Below, piece by piece: positions 7,889-17,567 of a stretch of 64,000 nucleotides of DNA (position 1 is the stretch's first letter; each line of letters begins with the position of its first letter). The position numbers and the translations under genes were made by a program. The DNA is from Paenibacillus phytorum (GTDB lineage: Bacteria; Bacillota; Bacilli; Paenibacillales; NBRC-103111): the NCBI RefSeq assembly GCF_013141715.1, contig NZ_WHOA01000241.1, forward strand, positions 310,001 to 374,000, in the 5' to 3' direction. The notes under the pieces are model-generated. The model made no database searches. It was not told the origin of the DNA and saw nothing but the letters and a program-made list of their open reading frames with translations.

Positions 7889-7903
7889 AAGTAATTATTA
7901 CGA
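7889..7903 (-). promoter_or_regulatory. Zur-like operator upstream of the second CobW gene
   Basis: AAGTAATTATTACGA matches 12 of 14 defined positions of the Bacillus Zur box, including the whole GTAATTATTACGA core. It is 30 bases upstream of the TTG start on the minus strand. Confidence 0.7.
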
Positions 7904-7961
7904 ATTGAATTGTAGTATAAAAAAGGGCAGGCTGCAAGATGGTTTATAATAATTTTCTCCC

Positions 7962-7989
7962 TTGAGTGCTTAGGAGGTTATGTTATAAT
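7962..7989 (+). promoter_or_regulatory. Sigma-A type promoter of the ABC-F transcript
   Basis: TTGAGT (7962-7967) and TATAAT (7984-7989) are separated by 16 bases. Transcription would begin near 7996, leaving a leader of about 250 bases before the ABC-F start codon. Confidence 0.6.
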
Positions 7990-8020
7990 AAAGCCATCTT
8001 GAAGAACTCGGAGGTACCCT

Positions 8021-8044
8021 TTGACGATGAAGTATGTAGCCTAA
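8021..8044 (+). CDS. Candidate leader peptide MTMKYVA
   Basis: TTG 8021 lies six bases after GGAGG (8010-8014) and opens a seven-codon frame (MTMKYVA) that ends with TAA. An alternative start is ATG 8027. It lies early in the ABC-F leader, well before the terminator hairpin, as expected for a ribosome-stalling sensor. The sequence itself gives no hint of the inducing drug. Confidence 0.5.
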   Translation: MTMKYVA

Positions 8045-8191
8045 CTTTTTCTGCTAAAACGAAAATGTTCGTTGATTGGCAGACTCTACGATTGTGCAGG
8101 TAGAGCGAGTGGGATACGTATGTCTAAAGGGGCTGACTCCTTCTGGAGTTGCTGTTCTTTGCATACCAAAATCATGACTTGTTCTTCCTGG

Positions 8192-8217
8192 CCGTAGGCG
8201 ATTGCTTGCGGTTTTTT
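8192..8217 (+). terminator. Leader terminator (attenuator) before the ABC-F gene
   Basis: CCGTAGGC and GCTTGCGG form an eight-pair stem with two GU pairs and a GATT loop, followed by six T. It stands 31 bases before the ABC-F start, so constitutive formation would switch the gene off. Confidence 0.75.
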
Positions 8218-8247
8218 GTATTTGAATTTAAAGGAGGAAATGAGTCT

Positions 8248-10095
<1,848 letters not shown>

Positions 10096-10107
10096 ACTAA
10101 CAAAAAG

Positions 10108-10151
10108 AATAAGCCGGGTGCGCACCATCAGGATGCGCTTTCCGGCTTATT
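10108..10151. terminator. Bidirectional terminator between ABC-F and deacetylase genes
   Basis: AATAAGCCGG pairs with CCGGCTTATT, with a further inner GCGC pairing. It overlaps the stop codon of the convergent gene at 10147. Confidence 0.75.
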
Positions 10152-11181
10152 TGCTTTTTGCGACGTGAAGCAGCTCAGGTACGGTTACAAACGTGTAACC
10201 AGCTGCTTTAAGCTTACTAATTAGCGGTCCAATGGCCTGTACCGTCCCCGACAAATCCTGGCTATCAGCACCTCCGGAGTGCTGAAGGATGATAGAACCA
10301 GGCTTCGTTTGCTGCATGATATTGTTCAGCACCTGATCGGAGTTCAGCGATTTCCAGTCGAGGGAATCGACATTCCAATTCACGATCAAATAATGGTGGT
10401 CAGCGATCCATCTGACCTGCTCTTCATTTATCGCGCCGTACGGCGGGCGGATTAGCTTAGGCGCATAGCCGATTAAGCCTTGCAGCACGCTTTCCGTGCT
10501 CATTATTTGACTCTGAAATTTGTCCACCGTCAACTTCGGCAGGTTCGCATGACTGTAGGAATGATTCCCAATGACATGGCCTTCTTTGACAATCCGTCTA
10601 ATCATATCAGGGTGGGAATTAGCTTGAGAACCAAGTACGAAAAAGGTTGCTTTAACTTGGCTGGCCTTAAGCGCATCAAGTACTTTTGGCGTAAATCGGG
10701 TGTCAGGCCCGTCGTCGAAGGTTAGCGCTACTTTCTTTTCCTGAGCAGAGCCGCGTACCTTAAAGGTGTCTGGATATTTCACGACCAGTTGAGAGAGTGT
10801 AAGTTTTTTCTGAGATATTCTAGCTTGGCCTTGATTTTTTTGAACAGGAACGGAAGGTTTCTTAGAAGATTCTGGATGTACTGCTCCTTTTTTTTGGCTA
10901 GGTTTGGGCGAAGGTTTGGGTGTTAAAGCAGCAGGCGTTGCTTCAGGTTGAGCTGAAGTGGTGGGTGTTCCAGCAGAGAGTGGACTATTCATTCTCCTCG
11001 GACTCACAAGAGGCTCAGTGTTAATTTCGTCGTTGCTGACACTAGAATCCGTTGTTAAATCTTGTTCTTCTACATGAGAATTTTGTGTAGAGCGTTGATC
11101 GTAATAAGGCTTGTTTTTTGACACACCGCAGCCTGTCGCTAACAAGCCTACGATGACGATGGACCAAAGCCATTTGGTCAT
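10147..11181 (-). CDS. Polysaccharide deacetylase lipoprotein (carbohydrate esterase 4)
   Basis: The 344-residue precursor has a lipoprotein signal ending in LLATGC (Cys18), a Ser/Pro/Lys-rich spacer to about residue 130 and a NodB-homology domain. All five CE4 motifs are visible: TFDDGPD, HSYSH (metal-binding histidines), RPPYGA, DSLDW and IILQHSGG. Such enzymes remove acetyl groups from peptidoglycan or other cell-surface glycans; the lipid anchor places this one outside the membrane. ATG 11181 follows CGGAGGGG at a suitable distance. The exact glycan is unknown. It is divergent from the Asp-box lipoprotein gene and convergent with the ABC-F gene. Confidence 0.9.
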   Translation of the reverse strand: MTKWLWSIVIVGLLATGCGVSKNKPYYDQRSTQNSHVEEQDLTTDSSVSNDEINTEPLVSPRRMNSPLSAGTPTTSAQPEATPAALTPKPSPKPSQKKGAVHPESSKKPSVPVQKNQGQARISQKKLTLSQLVVKYPDTFKVRGSAQEKKVALTFDDGPDTRFTPKVLDALKASQVKATFFVLGSQANSHPDMIRRIVKEGHVIGNHSYSHANLPKLTVDKFQSQIMSTESVLQGLIGYAPKLIRPPYGAINEEQVRWIADHHYLIVNWNVDSLDWKSLNSDQVLNNIMQQTKPGSIILQHSGGADSQDLSGTVQAIGPLISKLKAAGYTFVTVPELLHVAKSK

Positions 11182-11395
11182 GGCAATCCCCTCCGAGCGT
11201 TATGAATATGCTCTAGCATTTGTCAAGAAGGGACATCCTATCCAGTAAAAATAACGGAATCAACAGACCCTACAGTCTGTAAGAAATATCCCGTACGCTG
11301 TGGCTCCAGTAAATGGACATGAACTATTTTGGATTATGGACCGTCTTTACATATACCCAAGCAGAGTTAGCAGTAAGAAAGGAGAGGAATGAGTC

Positions 11396-12430
11396 ATGAA
11401 AGCCTTGATAAGCTACAACAAATTAGTTGTACTGCTGGTTTTTCTGCTGTGCACAGGTTGCTTTCATGAGGAAGCCTCAACTCCGTCTCCCAATCTAATG
11501 ACTTCACTAACTCAAAAACGTGACAATGGTTTTTCGGTCGTAGCAGGTGAAAAAATTGGTATTCAAGATCAAGTTCAACCTGTACATGTAACACCAACCA
11601 AAGCGATCTCATTCGTGGATGAGCTTCATGGCTATGGTGTTGCTTCTGGCGCCCGTGATCTTCAATTCTTGAAATCCAGCGACGGTGGGATGACCTGGCG
11701 GGCTCTGAATAGATTGCCTCAAACAATCATACCGATCGCGATTTCATTTTTTGATTCTCAAACGGGTTGGCTGCTTACCAGTGAATCTTCTGATAAAAAA
11801 TCAGAACTTCGATTAACCTTAGATGGTGGTCAAACGTGGGAGGTAATCGCGCAGGACTTACTTGGATTTGAAACTAGGGGAGAAGAGCCGTTTTTTCGGT
11901 TTTTTGACCGACATCAAGGGTTGATTGCGTTCCAGAGTGGTAAAGACATGATGCTCCTACGCACACAAGATGGGGGTTTGACTTGGTCGGCGTCAAGCCG
12001 CATCTCAATGCCAATAGAAGAGAAGGGCGTGTTTACGTTCCGTTCAGCCATAGAGGGTTGGTTTATTGGGCCCAGTAAGAAGGATAAAGAAGTGTCGATA
12101 CTGTATCACATGACAGACGGAGAGACATGGCAAGAAACAGGCAGGCTGCCGAGTTTCCTTACGCCACAGGCCATTTCTTTTACTGATTCACAGAATGGGT
12201 TCATTCTCTTGCATGCGAGTCCACAAAGTAGTGCGAAAACATGGCAATTCCTTCGGACAAATAATGGAGGCGAAACGTGGAGTCAACACGAATTTCCTAG
12301 CACGTTCCAGCCGCTAACTGCGAGTTTACACCTAAGTTTTCCTACAGCGACAAGTGGCTGGCTTTTGGATGCTAGGGATTTGTGGCGGACGACCGACGGG
12401 GGTTTGAACTGGAGTTTATTAACGCCATAA
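11396..12430 (+). CDS. Lipoprotein with Asp-box (YCF48/BNR-like) repeats
   Basis: This 344-residue protein begins with a lipoprotein signal ending in LLCTGC. Its body carries repeated Asp-box elements of the S/T-x-D-G-G-x-T-W type: SSDGGMTW, TLDGGQTW, TQDGGLTW, a shortened MTDGETW, TNNGGETW and TTDGGLNW, spaced 45-60 residues apart. This pattern indicates a beta-propeller like that of YCF48/HCF136 or sialidase folds. No sialidase catalytic residues are evident, so a binding or assembly role outside the membrane is more likely than an enzyme. ATG 11396 follows AAGGAGAGG. It ends only five bases from the convergent acetyltransferase gene. Confidence 0.8.
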   Translation: MKALISYNKLVVLLVFLLCTGCFHEEASTPSPNLMTSLTQKRDNGFSVVAGEKIGIQDQVQPVHVTPTKAISFVDELHGYGVASGARDLQFLKSSDGGMTWRALNRLPQTIIPIAISFFDSQTGWLLTSESSDKKSELRLTLDGGQTWEVIAQDLLGFETRGEEPFFRFFDRHQGLIAFQSGKDMMLLRTQDGGLTWSASSRISMPIEEKGVFTFRSAIEGWFIGPSKKDKEVSILYHMTDGETWQETGRLPSFLTPQAISFTDSQNGFILLHASPQSSAKTWQFLRTNNGGETWSQHEFPSTFQPLTASLHLSFPTATSGWLLDARDLWRTTDGGLNWSLLTP

Positions 12431-12435
12431 ACCTC

Positions 12436-12930
12436 TTATATTATTTTCTGATAGGTAACGATATCGAGAAATTGGCCCCATTTAAAGCCAACCTCACGGT
12501 AATGTGCGCACTGTGTATAGCCATTTTTCGTAAACATATGAATACTAGGTTTATTATCCGCGCAAATGGTGGAGATCAGAGCGTGGAAGCCGCGCTCTTT
12601 GGCGACCGTTTCAATGTACTGAATGGCTGCTGAGCCCAATCCTTTGCCCACGCATTCCGGATGCAAATAGATTGTCACTTCCCCTGTGGTATCATAGGCT
12701 TGCTTTTTCTTATGCGGCATGACTTGTACATATCCTTGAAGGATCCCATCCAATGTTATCACATAAGTTTGGTAACGCGGGTTTGGATGCCTAACACTCT
12801 CAGTAAATTCTGATATCTCTACGGGCTCCGTATGAAAAGAAACAGTCGTATGTACGACAAAATGATTGTAAATATCCATCAGAAGGGGAATATCTGACTC
12901 TTCTAACTCTTTAAATGATAGGGTAGACAT
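12436..12930 (-). CDS. GNAT family N-acetyltransferase (Pat/Bar-like)
   Basis: The 164-residue protein fits the single-domain GNAT fold. The N-terminal HTTVSFHTEPV segment is characteristic of the phosphinothricin/methionine-sulfone acetyltransferase branch, and the acetyl-CoA loop region reads LHPECVGKGLGSAA (Q/RxxGxG/A-type). The C-terminal GFKWGQFLDIVTYQKI also fits that branch. It would acetylate an amino group of a small molecule using acetyl-CoA; the substrate is not established. ATG 12930 has GAGGAG upstream. The gene is convergent with the Asp-box lipoprotein gene, with almost no spacer. Confidence 0.85.
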   Translation of the reverse strand: MSTLSFKELEESDIPLLMDIYNHFVVHTTVSFHTEPVEISEFTESVRHPNPRYQTYVITLDGILQGYVQVMPHKKKQAYDTTGEVTIYLHPECVGKGLGSAAIQYIETVAKERGFHALISTICADNKPSIHMFTKNGYTQCAHYREVGFKWGQFLDIVTYQKII

Positions 12931-13114
12931 GGTGTAAGCTCCTCGCTGTTAGATTTAGACAACACATTCAAATATGTTCCACGGAAGAAGCTGAAATCCT
13001 TTTTTAAAAAGGCAATTCTAAATAGACATCTAGCCCTATTCCATGTATCTTAGATATAATGTTCTTACTATTAATAGAAGATAAAGTTGAACCATCGGAA
13101 ATAGGGGGAGTCAC

Positions 13115-13399
13115 ATGTCAGGCAATTCAAGTTACATTCTCGTGATCGTCATTGGCGTAATCGTACTCGCTGGCCTTACATTCATGAATCTTCGCAAAAT
13201 AAGCAGATCTACTGCGGATCTAACCCAGCTCAAAAGAAGAACGCTTCTCTGGAGTGAAATATCCCTTGCGCTTTTCGTACTGCAATTTTTCTTCCGTGAT
13301 CGTGAAGGAGGGTTCCTGTTGTTCTTTGGAATTCTCACCCTATTTACAGGATCGCATTATCTCGGTGTATTGTATTATTCACGAAAAAGAAGCAAATAA
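13115..13399 (+). CDS. Small membrane protein, unknown function
   Basis: A 94-residue protein with an N-terminal transmembrane helix (about residues 7-25), a short basic cytoplasmic-looking segment, and two more hydrophobic stretches (about 48-60 and 65-85) before a basic tail. ATG 13115 follows AGGGGGAG. No family is recognised. It is followed by a hairpin at 13406-13447 and appears to be a single-gene unit. Confidence 0.65.
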   Translation: MSGNSSYILVIVIGVIVLAGLTFMNLRKISRSTADLTQLKRRTLLWSEISLALFVLQFFFRDREGGFLLFFGILTLFTGSHYLGVLYYSRKRSK

Positions 13400-13405
13400 A
13401 GGCGA

Positions 13406-13447
13406 AGAAGCTCTCCTCCGTAGTTCTACTACGAAAGGAAAGCTTCT
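13406..13447 (+). terminator. Imperfect hairpin, possible terminator
   Basis: AGAAGCT pairs with AGCTTCT and an inner CGTAGT pairs with ACTACG, with an unpaired middle. Only a short mixed AT tail (ATTTATG) follows, so termination is uncertain. Confidence 0.4.
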
Positions 13448-13487
13448 ATTTATGTTCCTGATTTTCTGCAAAATAAATTCATGCCTG

Positions 13488-13658
13488 TTATTCGTTCCAA
13501 CTCGATGGCTGGGTTTTTGTCGGCGTCTTCCATTTTTGATACCATTTCTTCTTTTTCTTCTGCTGCATTAACGTTCTTAATTGCAGCATGACCAGCTTGG
13601 CCCTGTCTTCATCCGCATATTTGTTACGCAAACGCTCAAAAATTGTGTGATCTTGCAT
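13488..13658 (-). CDS. Small basic hypothetical protein
   Basis: The proposed product has 56 residues, starting MQDHTIFERLRNKYADEDRA and ending in a very basic, Gln/Lys-rich tail with a five-lysine run. ATG 13658 is chosen over the frame's earlier start because AAGAAGG lies seven bases upstream and because the upstream residues do not look coding. The N-terminal half is likely helical. The family is not recognised; it is convergent with the small membrane protein gene. Confidence 0.5.
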   Translation of the reverse strand: MQDHTIFERLRNKYADEDRAKLVMLQLRTLMQQKKKKKWYQKWKTPTKTQPSSWNE

Positions 13659-13832
13659 AGGATACCTTCTTTTCTGACTGTAAGATGAATGCGAAATAAA
13701 GAGAATGTATGTTCTAGTTTCAATCATATCACATGAAGCATGTAGGAGGGAATACAAGGTTTTAATTTCAGGTCGAATTTTGTGTGAAAGAATAAATAAC
13801 TAATTAAAAATAGTATAGGTAGGTGTGCATCC

Positions 13833-14810
13833 ATGTCTCGGCAAAAGTGGTATCAGACAACTTGGTTTTTAGTTCTTCTTTGTTTAGTAGCTCCATACAT
13901 CGGCATTTTTTTTCTAATGAAAAGAACCAAAAACAAACTTATTCTTGGCGGTGTTGCAGTTTGGGTCGTAATTATTTTAATAGGCGCTTTTTCTGATAAA
14001 AAAGAAAACAAGATGTTGACTGCAACCAGCACCGTTCAGGATTCCTCGGATTCAAAGAAAAAGGATGAGCTAATCGCCAAGCAAGCTGCAGAAATAGAAG
14101 AGCTAAAAAAGAGTAAAGAGAGTCCAGCGGCGGCGCAAGCAATAACAACTACACAGCCGGCAGCTGCTCCTGTAGCAGAAGCTAGCAAGTACTTAATGGC
14201 AAAAGTAACCAAAGTAGTCGATGGAGACACAGTTGATGTGTTGATTGGAGACAAAAAGGAAACGGTTCGTTTCGTCCTGGTTGACACACCTGAAACCAAG
14301 CATCCTTCTAGGCCTGTAGAACCTTACGGCCCGGAGGCTTCGAAATTTACAACCGATATGCTTGAAGGTAAAGAAGTAAAACTTGAAAAAGACGTCTCAG
14401 AACGTGATAAATACGGCCGGCTGCTTATGTATGTTTGGCTCGATGATAAAATGGTAAACGAGCTGCTTCTTGAAAAGGGATTAGCCCGAGTAGCCATCTA
14501 CCAACCCGATGTGAAATATGTTGATAAATTCAGAGAAATTCAAAAGAAAGCACAGCAGGCCGGGACTGGCATCTGGAGCATAGAGAACTACGCCAAAGAT
14601 GATGGATATCACCCAGAGGTAATGAAGAAAACAGAGGAACCTGCGAAAGAAACACAGCCTTCAAAAGCACCTGCATCTACATCAAATAGTAACGTTAGCT
14701 ATCCAAACTGTACAGCTGTTAAAGCAGCCGGCAAAGCTCCTCTTCATCGAGGTGATCCTGGATACAGCAGTAAGTTAGACCGGGATAATGACGGTGTGGC
14801 ATGTGAATAG
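13833..14810 (+). CDS. Membrane-anchored thermonuclease (SNase) with Excalibur domain
   Basis: The 325-residue protein has two N-terminal hydrophobic segments (about 11-28 and 38-52), a Lys/Ala-rich linker, a staphylococcal-nuclease domain from about 122 to 250 and a C-terminal Excalibur motif DRDNDGVACE. The nuclease domain shows the expected VVDGDTVDV calcium region, VRFVLVDTPE and SERDKYGRLL with the catalytic arginines. The enzyme would cut DNA or RNA at or outside the membrane in a calcium-dependent way. Excalibur domains are extracellular calcium-binding modules often attached to such nucleases. It stands alone and is followed by a strong terminator. Confidence 0.88.
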   Translation: MSRQKWYQTTWFLVLLCLVAPYIGIFFLMKRTKNKLILGGVAVWVVIILIGAFSDKKENKMLTATSTVQDSSDSKKKDELIAKQAAEIEELKKSKESPAAAQAITTTQPAAAPVAEASKYLMAKVTKVVDGDTVDVLIGDKKETVRFVLVDTPETKHPSRPVEPYGPEASKFTTDMLEGKEVKLEKDVSERDKYGRLLMYVWLDDKMVNELLLEKGLARVAIYQPDVKYVDKFREIQKKAQQAGTGIWSIENYAKDDGYHPEVMKKTEEPAKETQPSKAPASTSNSNVSYPNCTAVKAAGKAPLHRGDPGYSSKLDRDNDGVACE

Positions 14811-14892
14811 GAGAGAGACTGGAAAAGAAGATAAGGATTTATATGCTGGACTTCTAAATAATTGGTAAAATTAGGTGAATAAGTGAAGGACT

Positions 14893-14929
14893 AAAATAAA
14901 CGACACCACTAGGGTGTCGTTTATTTTTT
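14893..14929 (+). terminator. Strong terminator downstream of the nuclease gene
   Basis: AAATAAACGACACC pairs perfectly with GGTGTCGTTTATTT across a five-base loop and ends in six T. It lies 83 bases after the stop codon. Confidence 0.88.
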
Positions 14930-15050
14930 CTTAATTCAAAAACTTCCAGCAAGCCTCTATTACAGACACATAAAGTGAATGGACAGATTGATGAAAAACT
15001 GTATCATGTCAGTATTCCTAGCATAGTGTGTAGGAAGGTGGTGATGATAA

Positions 15051-15341
15051 ATGACATTTACACTTGCAGACTGGATGATGTACACCATTTGGGCCATATT
15101 TGGATTAATGATCATTGATTTTCTAATCGCCTTTTTCCAATCCTTTTGGAAAGGCTCTTTTGATCCAACTTTTGTATTAGGTTATTTGAAGGATGTCCTA
15201 TATTATGTCCTGCCATTAGAGATTGTTTTATCCTTGATTCCAACTGATCCTACGGGATGGACTCTTGTGATTTTTTATTTCGTTGGTGGTATCGCAGTAA
15301 TTCTCAAGTATTTTTTGGACATTAAAAGAAAATTCCAATAA
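15051..15341 (+). CDS. Small three-helix membrane protein upstream of the FtsH-like gene
   Basis: A 96-residue, mostly hydrophobic protein with likely membrane helices at about 9-29, 44-63 and 69-88 and a basic C-terminal tail (DIKRKFQ). ATG 15051 follows GGAAGGTGGTG. No family is recognised, though the size and topology recall holin-like or phage-shock-type small membrane proteins. It lies 77 bases upstream of the FtsH-like protease gene on the same strand with no clear terminator between, so the two may be cotranscribed. It could be a partner or adaptor; that is speculation. Confidence 0.7.
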   Translation: MTFTLADWMMYTIWAIFGLMIIDFLIAFFQSFWKGSFDPTFVLGYLKDVLYYVLPLEIVLSLIPTDPTGWTLVIFYFVGGIAVILKYFLDIKRKFQ

Positions 15342-15418
15342 CAAGACTGTGGCCTTCCAACATGGGGGGCCTATGGTTTTCATAGAATAATACAAACCGT
15401 CTTAAAGGAAGTGAGTCC

Positions 15419-17062
15419 ATGAAGAGATATCAGTGGATCAAGTGGCGAACGTTCATCCTGTGGTTCGCAGCACTCATCTTAACCGGCGTGCTGATATGGG
15501 CAGGGGGGCCGACATCTTGGAATATCGCATTGACTATTATCGGTATTGTGATGCAGCTGCTCTTTGCCATAATGTTCATGATCGTCCAATTCGTAGCCCT
15601 TTTTTGGTTCCTGGCCCGGGGACGCACGTACTGGATTCTGCCTGGCGAGACCGGGGCTACTTGGGATGATTACCGAGGTAACCCCGAAATCGTTGAGAAT
15701 GCCAAACGGATCGTCACCCTGCTCAAAGGTGTAAAGGAGTTCAAGGAAATGGGTGGCGAGGCGATCAGGGGATTGCTGCTCTGCGGGCCTCCCGGCACCG
15801 GTAAGTCCTACCTGGCTCAGGTGATCGCTAACGAAGCACAGGTGCCTTTTGCTTATGCTTCGGCACCCAGCTTTCAAAACATGTTCTTCGGAGTCGGCAA
15901 CCTGAAGGTAATGCGCCTCTACAAGAAGACTCGAAAGTTGGCGCCTGTGTACGGCGCCTGCATCATCTTCATCGACGAAATTGACGCCATCGGGATGAGT
16001 CGACAGGCGGGAGCGGGAGCAGGAGGAGGAATGTTTGGCATGGGCGGCGGCTCTGGCTTGCTCAACGAGCTGCTCTTGCAGATGGACCCGCCGAACATCG
16101 ACAACTCCAAGATTTCCAAGATGCTTCGCTCGTTGGGGCTGCGGCGCAAGAAAGCAGAGCGGCCAGCAGTACTTACGGTCGCAGCGACCAACCTGCCCGA
16201 TGTACTCGACCCCGCCCTGCTCCGGCCTGGCCGTTTCGACAGGCAGCTCGGGGTAGATACCCCCGACTATGATGGTCGGGTGGACGTCTTCCAATACTAT
16301 CTCCGGAAAGTGAAACGGGACTCTACGCTAACTCCGGAAGCGGCAGCGCTCGATACGGTCGGCTACAGCCCTGCGCAGATCAAACACATCGTCAATGAAT
16401 CGCTTGTTATCGCCCACCAAAGGGGAGCCCAGGAAGCCAGTTATGAGGACTTTAGGGCTGCTATGGAGACCTATGAGTGGGGACTCAAACAGCCGCTCCG
16501 CTCGATGAGAGACGACGAGAAGCGGAATGTTGCCTATCATGAGGCCGGCCATGCGGTGGCTCAGTACCTACTGAAGCCCCACGACCGGGTCTGGAAAGTG
16601 ACGATCATCCGTCGGGGCGGCGCACTCGGTCTTGCTGCTACCAAGCCGACGCATGAACGGTATAACCGAAGCGATAGTGAGATATTAGCGGAGATCCAAG
16701 TTTGTCTGGCAGCACGGGCGGTGGAAGAGGTGTACTTAGGGAAGAAATTAAACGGTGTCACCTCAGACCTGCAGCAGGCTACGGAGTTGGCCGGCGCCTA
16801 CCTCGGTATGGTCGGTATGGGCGATGAGCTGTTCAGTTGGCTTGCGACGGGCTCTCGGGCCGATGCACTCAAGGCTCTCCGGCCAAAGATTAACGAGCTT
16901 CTGATGGATCAGATGCTCCAAGTAAAGAATTTAGTAAGGGAACACGTCGACTTCGTCCACGCCATTGCATCGGAACTGCTAAAGCAAGGCGATCTAACCG
17001 GCGAGGAGATTGAGCAGATCTATGTACGGCTGTATAACCGTAGCCGTCCAGAGCCAATTTAG
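15419..17062 (+). CDS. Minimal FtsH-like membrane AAA+ metalloprotease
   Basis: This 547-residue protein has two adjacent N-terminal membrane helices (about 12-29 and 35-65) with almost no extracytoplasmic domain, unlike housekeeping FtsH. The AAA module has Walker A GPPGTGKS, the FFGVG pore loop, Walker B FIDEID and the LRPGRFDR second region of homology. A Gly-rich insert (GAGAGGGMFGMGGG) follows Walker B. The M41 peptidase has HEAGH and a TSDLQQAT segment providing the third zinc ligand, so it should be active. The stop is an in-frame amber TAG at 17060-17062; the frame then continues for 29 more plausible codons to TAA at 17150-17152. The gene is GC-richer than its neighbours, suggesting transfer. 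Substrate unknown. Confidence 0.85.
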   Translation: MKRYQWIKWRTFILWFAALILTGVLIWAGGPTSWNIALTIIGIVMQLLFAIMFMIVQFVALFWFLARGRTYWILPGETGATWDDYRGNPEIVENAKRIVTLLKGVKEFKEMGGEAIRGLLLCGPPGTGKSYLAQVIANEAQVPFAYASAPSFQNMFFGVGNLKVMRLYKKTRKLAPVYGACIIFIDEIDAIGMSRQAGAGAGGGMFGMGGGSGLLNELLLQMDPPNIDNSKISKMLRSLGLRRKKAERPAVLTVAATNLPDVLDPALLRPGRFDRQLGVDTPDYDGRVDVFQYYLRKVKRDSTLTPEAAALDTVGYSPAQIKHIVNESLVIAHQRGAQEASYEDFRAAMETYEWGLKQPLRSMRDDEKRNVAYHEAGHAVAQYLLKPHDRVWKVTIIRRGGALGLAATKPTHERYNRSDSEILAEIQVCLAARAVEEVYLGKKLNGVTSDLQQATELAGAYLGMVGMGDELFSWLATGSRADALKALRPKINELLMDQMLQVKNLVREHVDFVHAIASELLKQGDLTGEEIEQIYVRLYNRSRPEPI

Positions 17063-17217
17063 GTAAAGCCTCAGTCGGTCATCGATTCATTAGCCAAAGT
17101 TGCTCAAGAACAGCTGCCGGAGGACGCCAACGGTACGAAGGATTCCGAATAAACTATCGAATTATCTTTTTGGAACAGCTGTATTTTATGATATATCGTG
17201 CTTGGTATACTCAAATA

Positions 17218-17258
17218 AGGGCAGTTCAAAGTAGATAAATCTACTTGCGACAGCCCCT
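17218..17258. repeat. Imperfect palindrome resembling abutted insertion-sequence ends
   Basis: The core AAGTAGAT-AA-ATCTACTT is extended by AGGGCAGTT on one side and GACAGCCCCT on the other, which are diverged reverse complements. GGGGCTGTCGC-type termini occur on some transposons, so this may be a MITE remnant. That reading is inferential. Confidence 0.45.
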
Positions 17259-17316
17259 TAGGGCCAATTAACCTTCTGGGAAATTCGAATCGGTATTCAG
17301 AACGAAATTCATTACT

Positions 17317-17444
17317 TCCATTGGATTATTCCAATGAAATCGACTTTCAGGCTTCGAAATTCGTTCTTCTATTGGAATAAATCCAATGGAATTGGCTTTT
17401 AGGTTGCAAAATCTCTACTTCCACTGGATTATTCCAATGGAAGT
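17317..17444. repeat. Three palindromic repeats of the CCATTGG family
   Basis: Units at 17317-17337, 17368-17390 and 17417-17444 are variants of CCATTGGATTATTCCAATGG; the middle one has its centre reversed (ATTGGAATAAATCCAAT). They recur about every 50 bases and are separated by AAATTC-containing linkers. The form is that of REP-type intergenic repeats. Confidence 0.75.
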
Positions 17445-17530
17445 AGCAGACAGACTGCAAAATTCTTAAAGTAAGTTTTCATTTTTCCAAATTTCAAATG
17501 GTATGTGTGTGATTTTCCATAATTAATTAG

Positions 17531-17567
17531 AAAACGGAGCCCGCAATCCCCGCGTGGCTCCGTTTTT
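17531..17567. terminator. Strong intrinsic terminator upstream of parA
   Basis: AAAACGGAGCC pairs perfectly with GGCTCCGTTTT, followed by T. It lies about 380 bases after the end of the extended FtsH-like frame and 264 bases before parA, insulating the two. Confidence 0.8.

Larger units (their letters stand above)
7996..8247 (+). promoter_or_regulatory. Attenuation leader of the ABC-F gene
   Basis: The leader contains, in order, a strong Shine-Dalgarno sequence with a seven-codon peptide (8021-8044), a CTCTAC/GTAGAG hairpin (about 8085-8106), an ACTCC/GGAGT hairpin (about 8134-8147) and an intrinsic terminator (8192-8217) ending before the ABC-F ribosome binding site. This is the arrangement of ribosome-mediated attenuators described upstream of several antibiotic-resistance ABC-F genes, where a stalled ribosome on the leader peptide prevents terminator formation. 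No T-box or known riboswitch core was recognised. The mechanism here is inferred. Confidence 0.65.

Noticed and set aside
7996..8247. T-box or metabolite riboswitch before the ABC-F gene
   Set aside because: No T-box sequence or known riboswitch core was found; a leader-peptide attenuator fits better.
15479..16294. Minus-strand frame of 271 codons
   Set aside because: It is antisense to the FtsH-like gene, whose motifs are all in the plus frame.
17218..17258. Complete insertion sequence
   Set aside because: Only a 41-base palindrome is present with no transposase; at most a MITE-like remnant.
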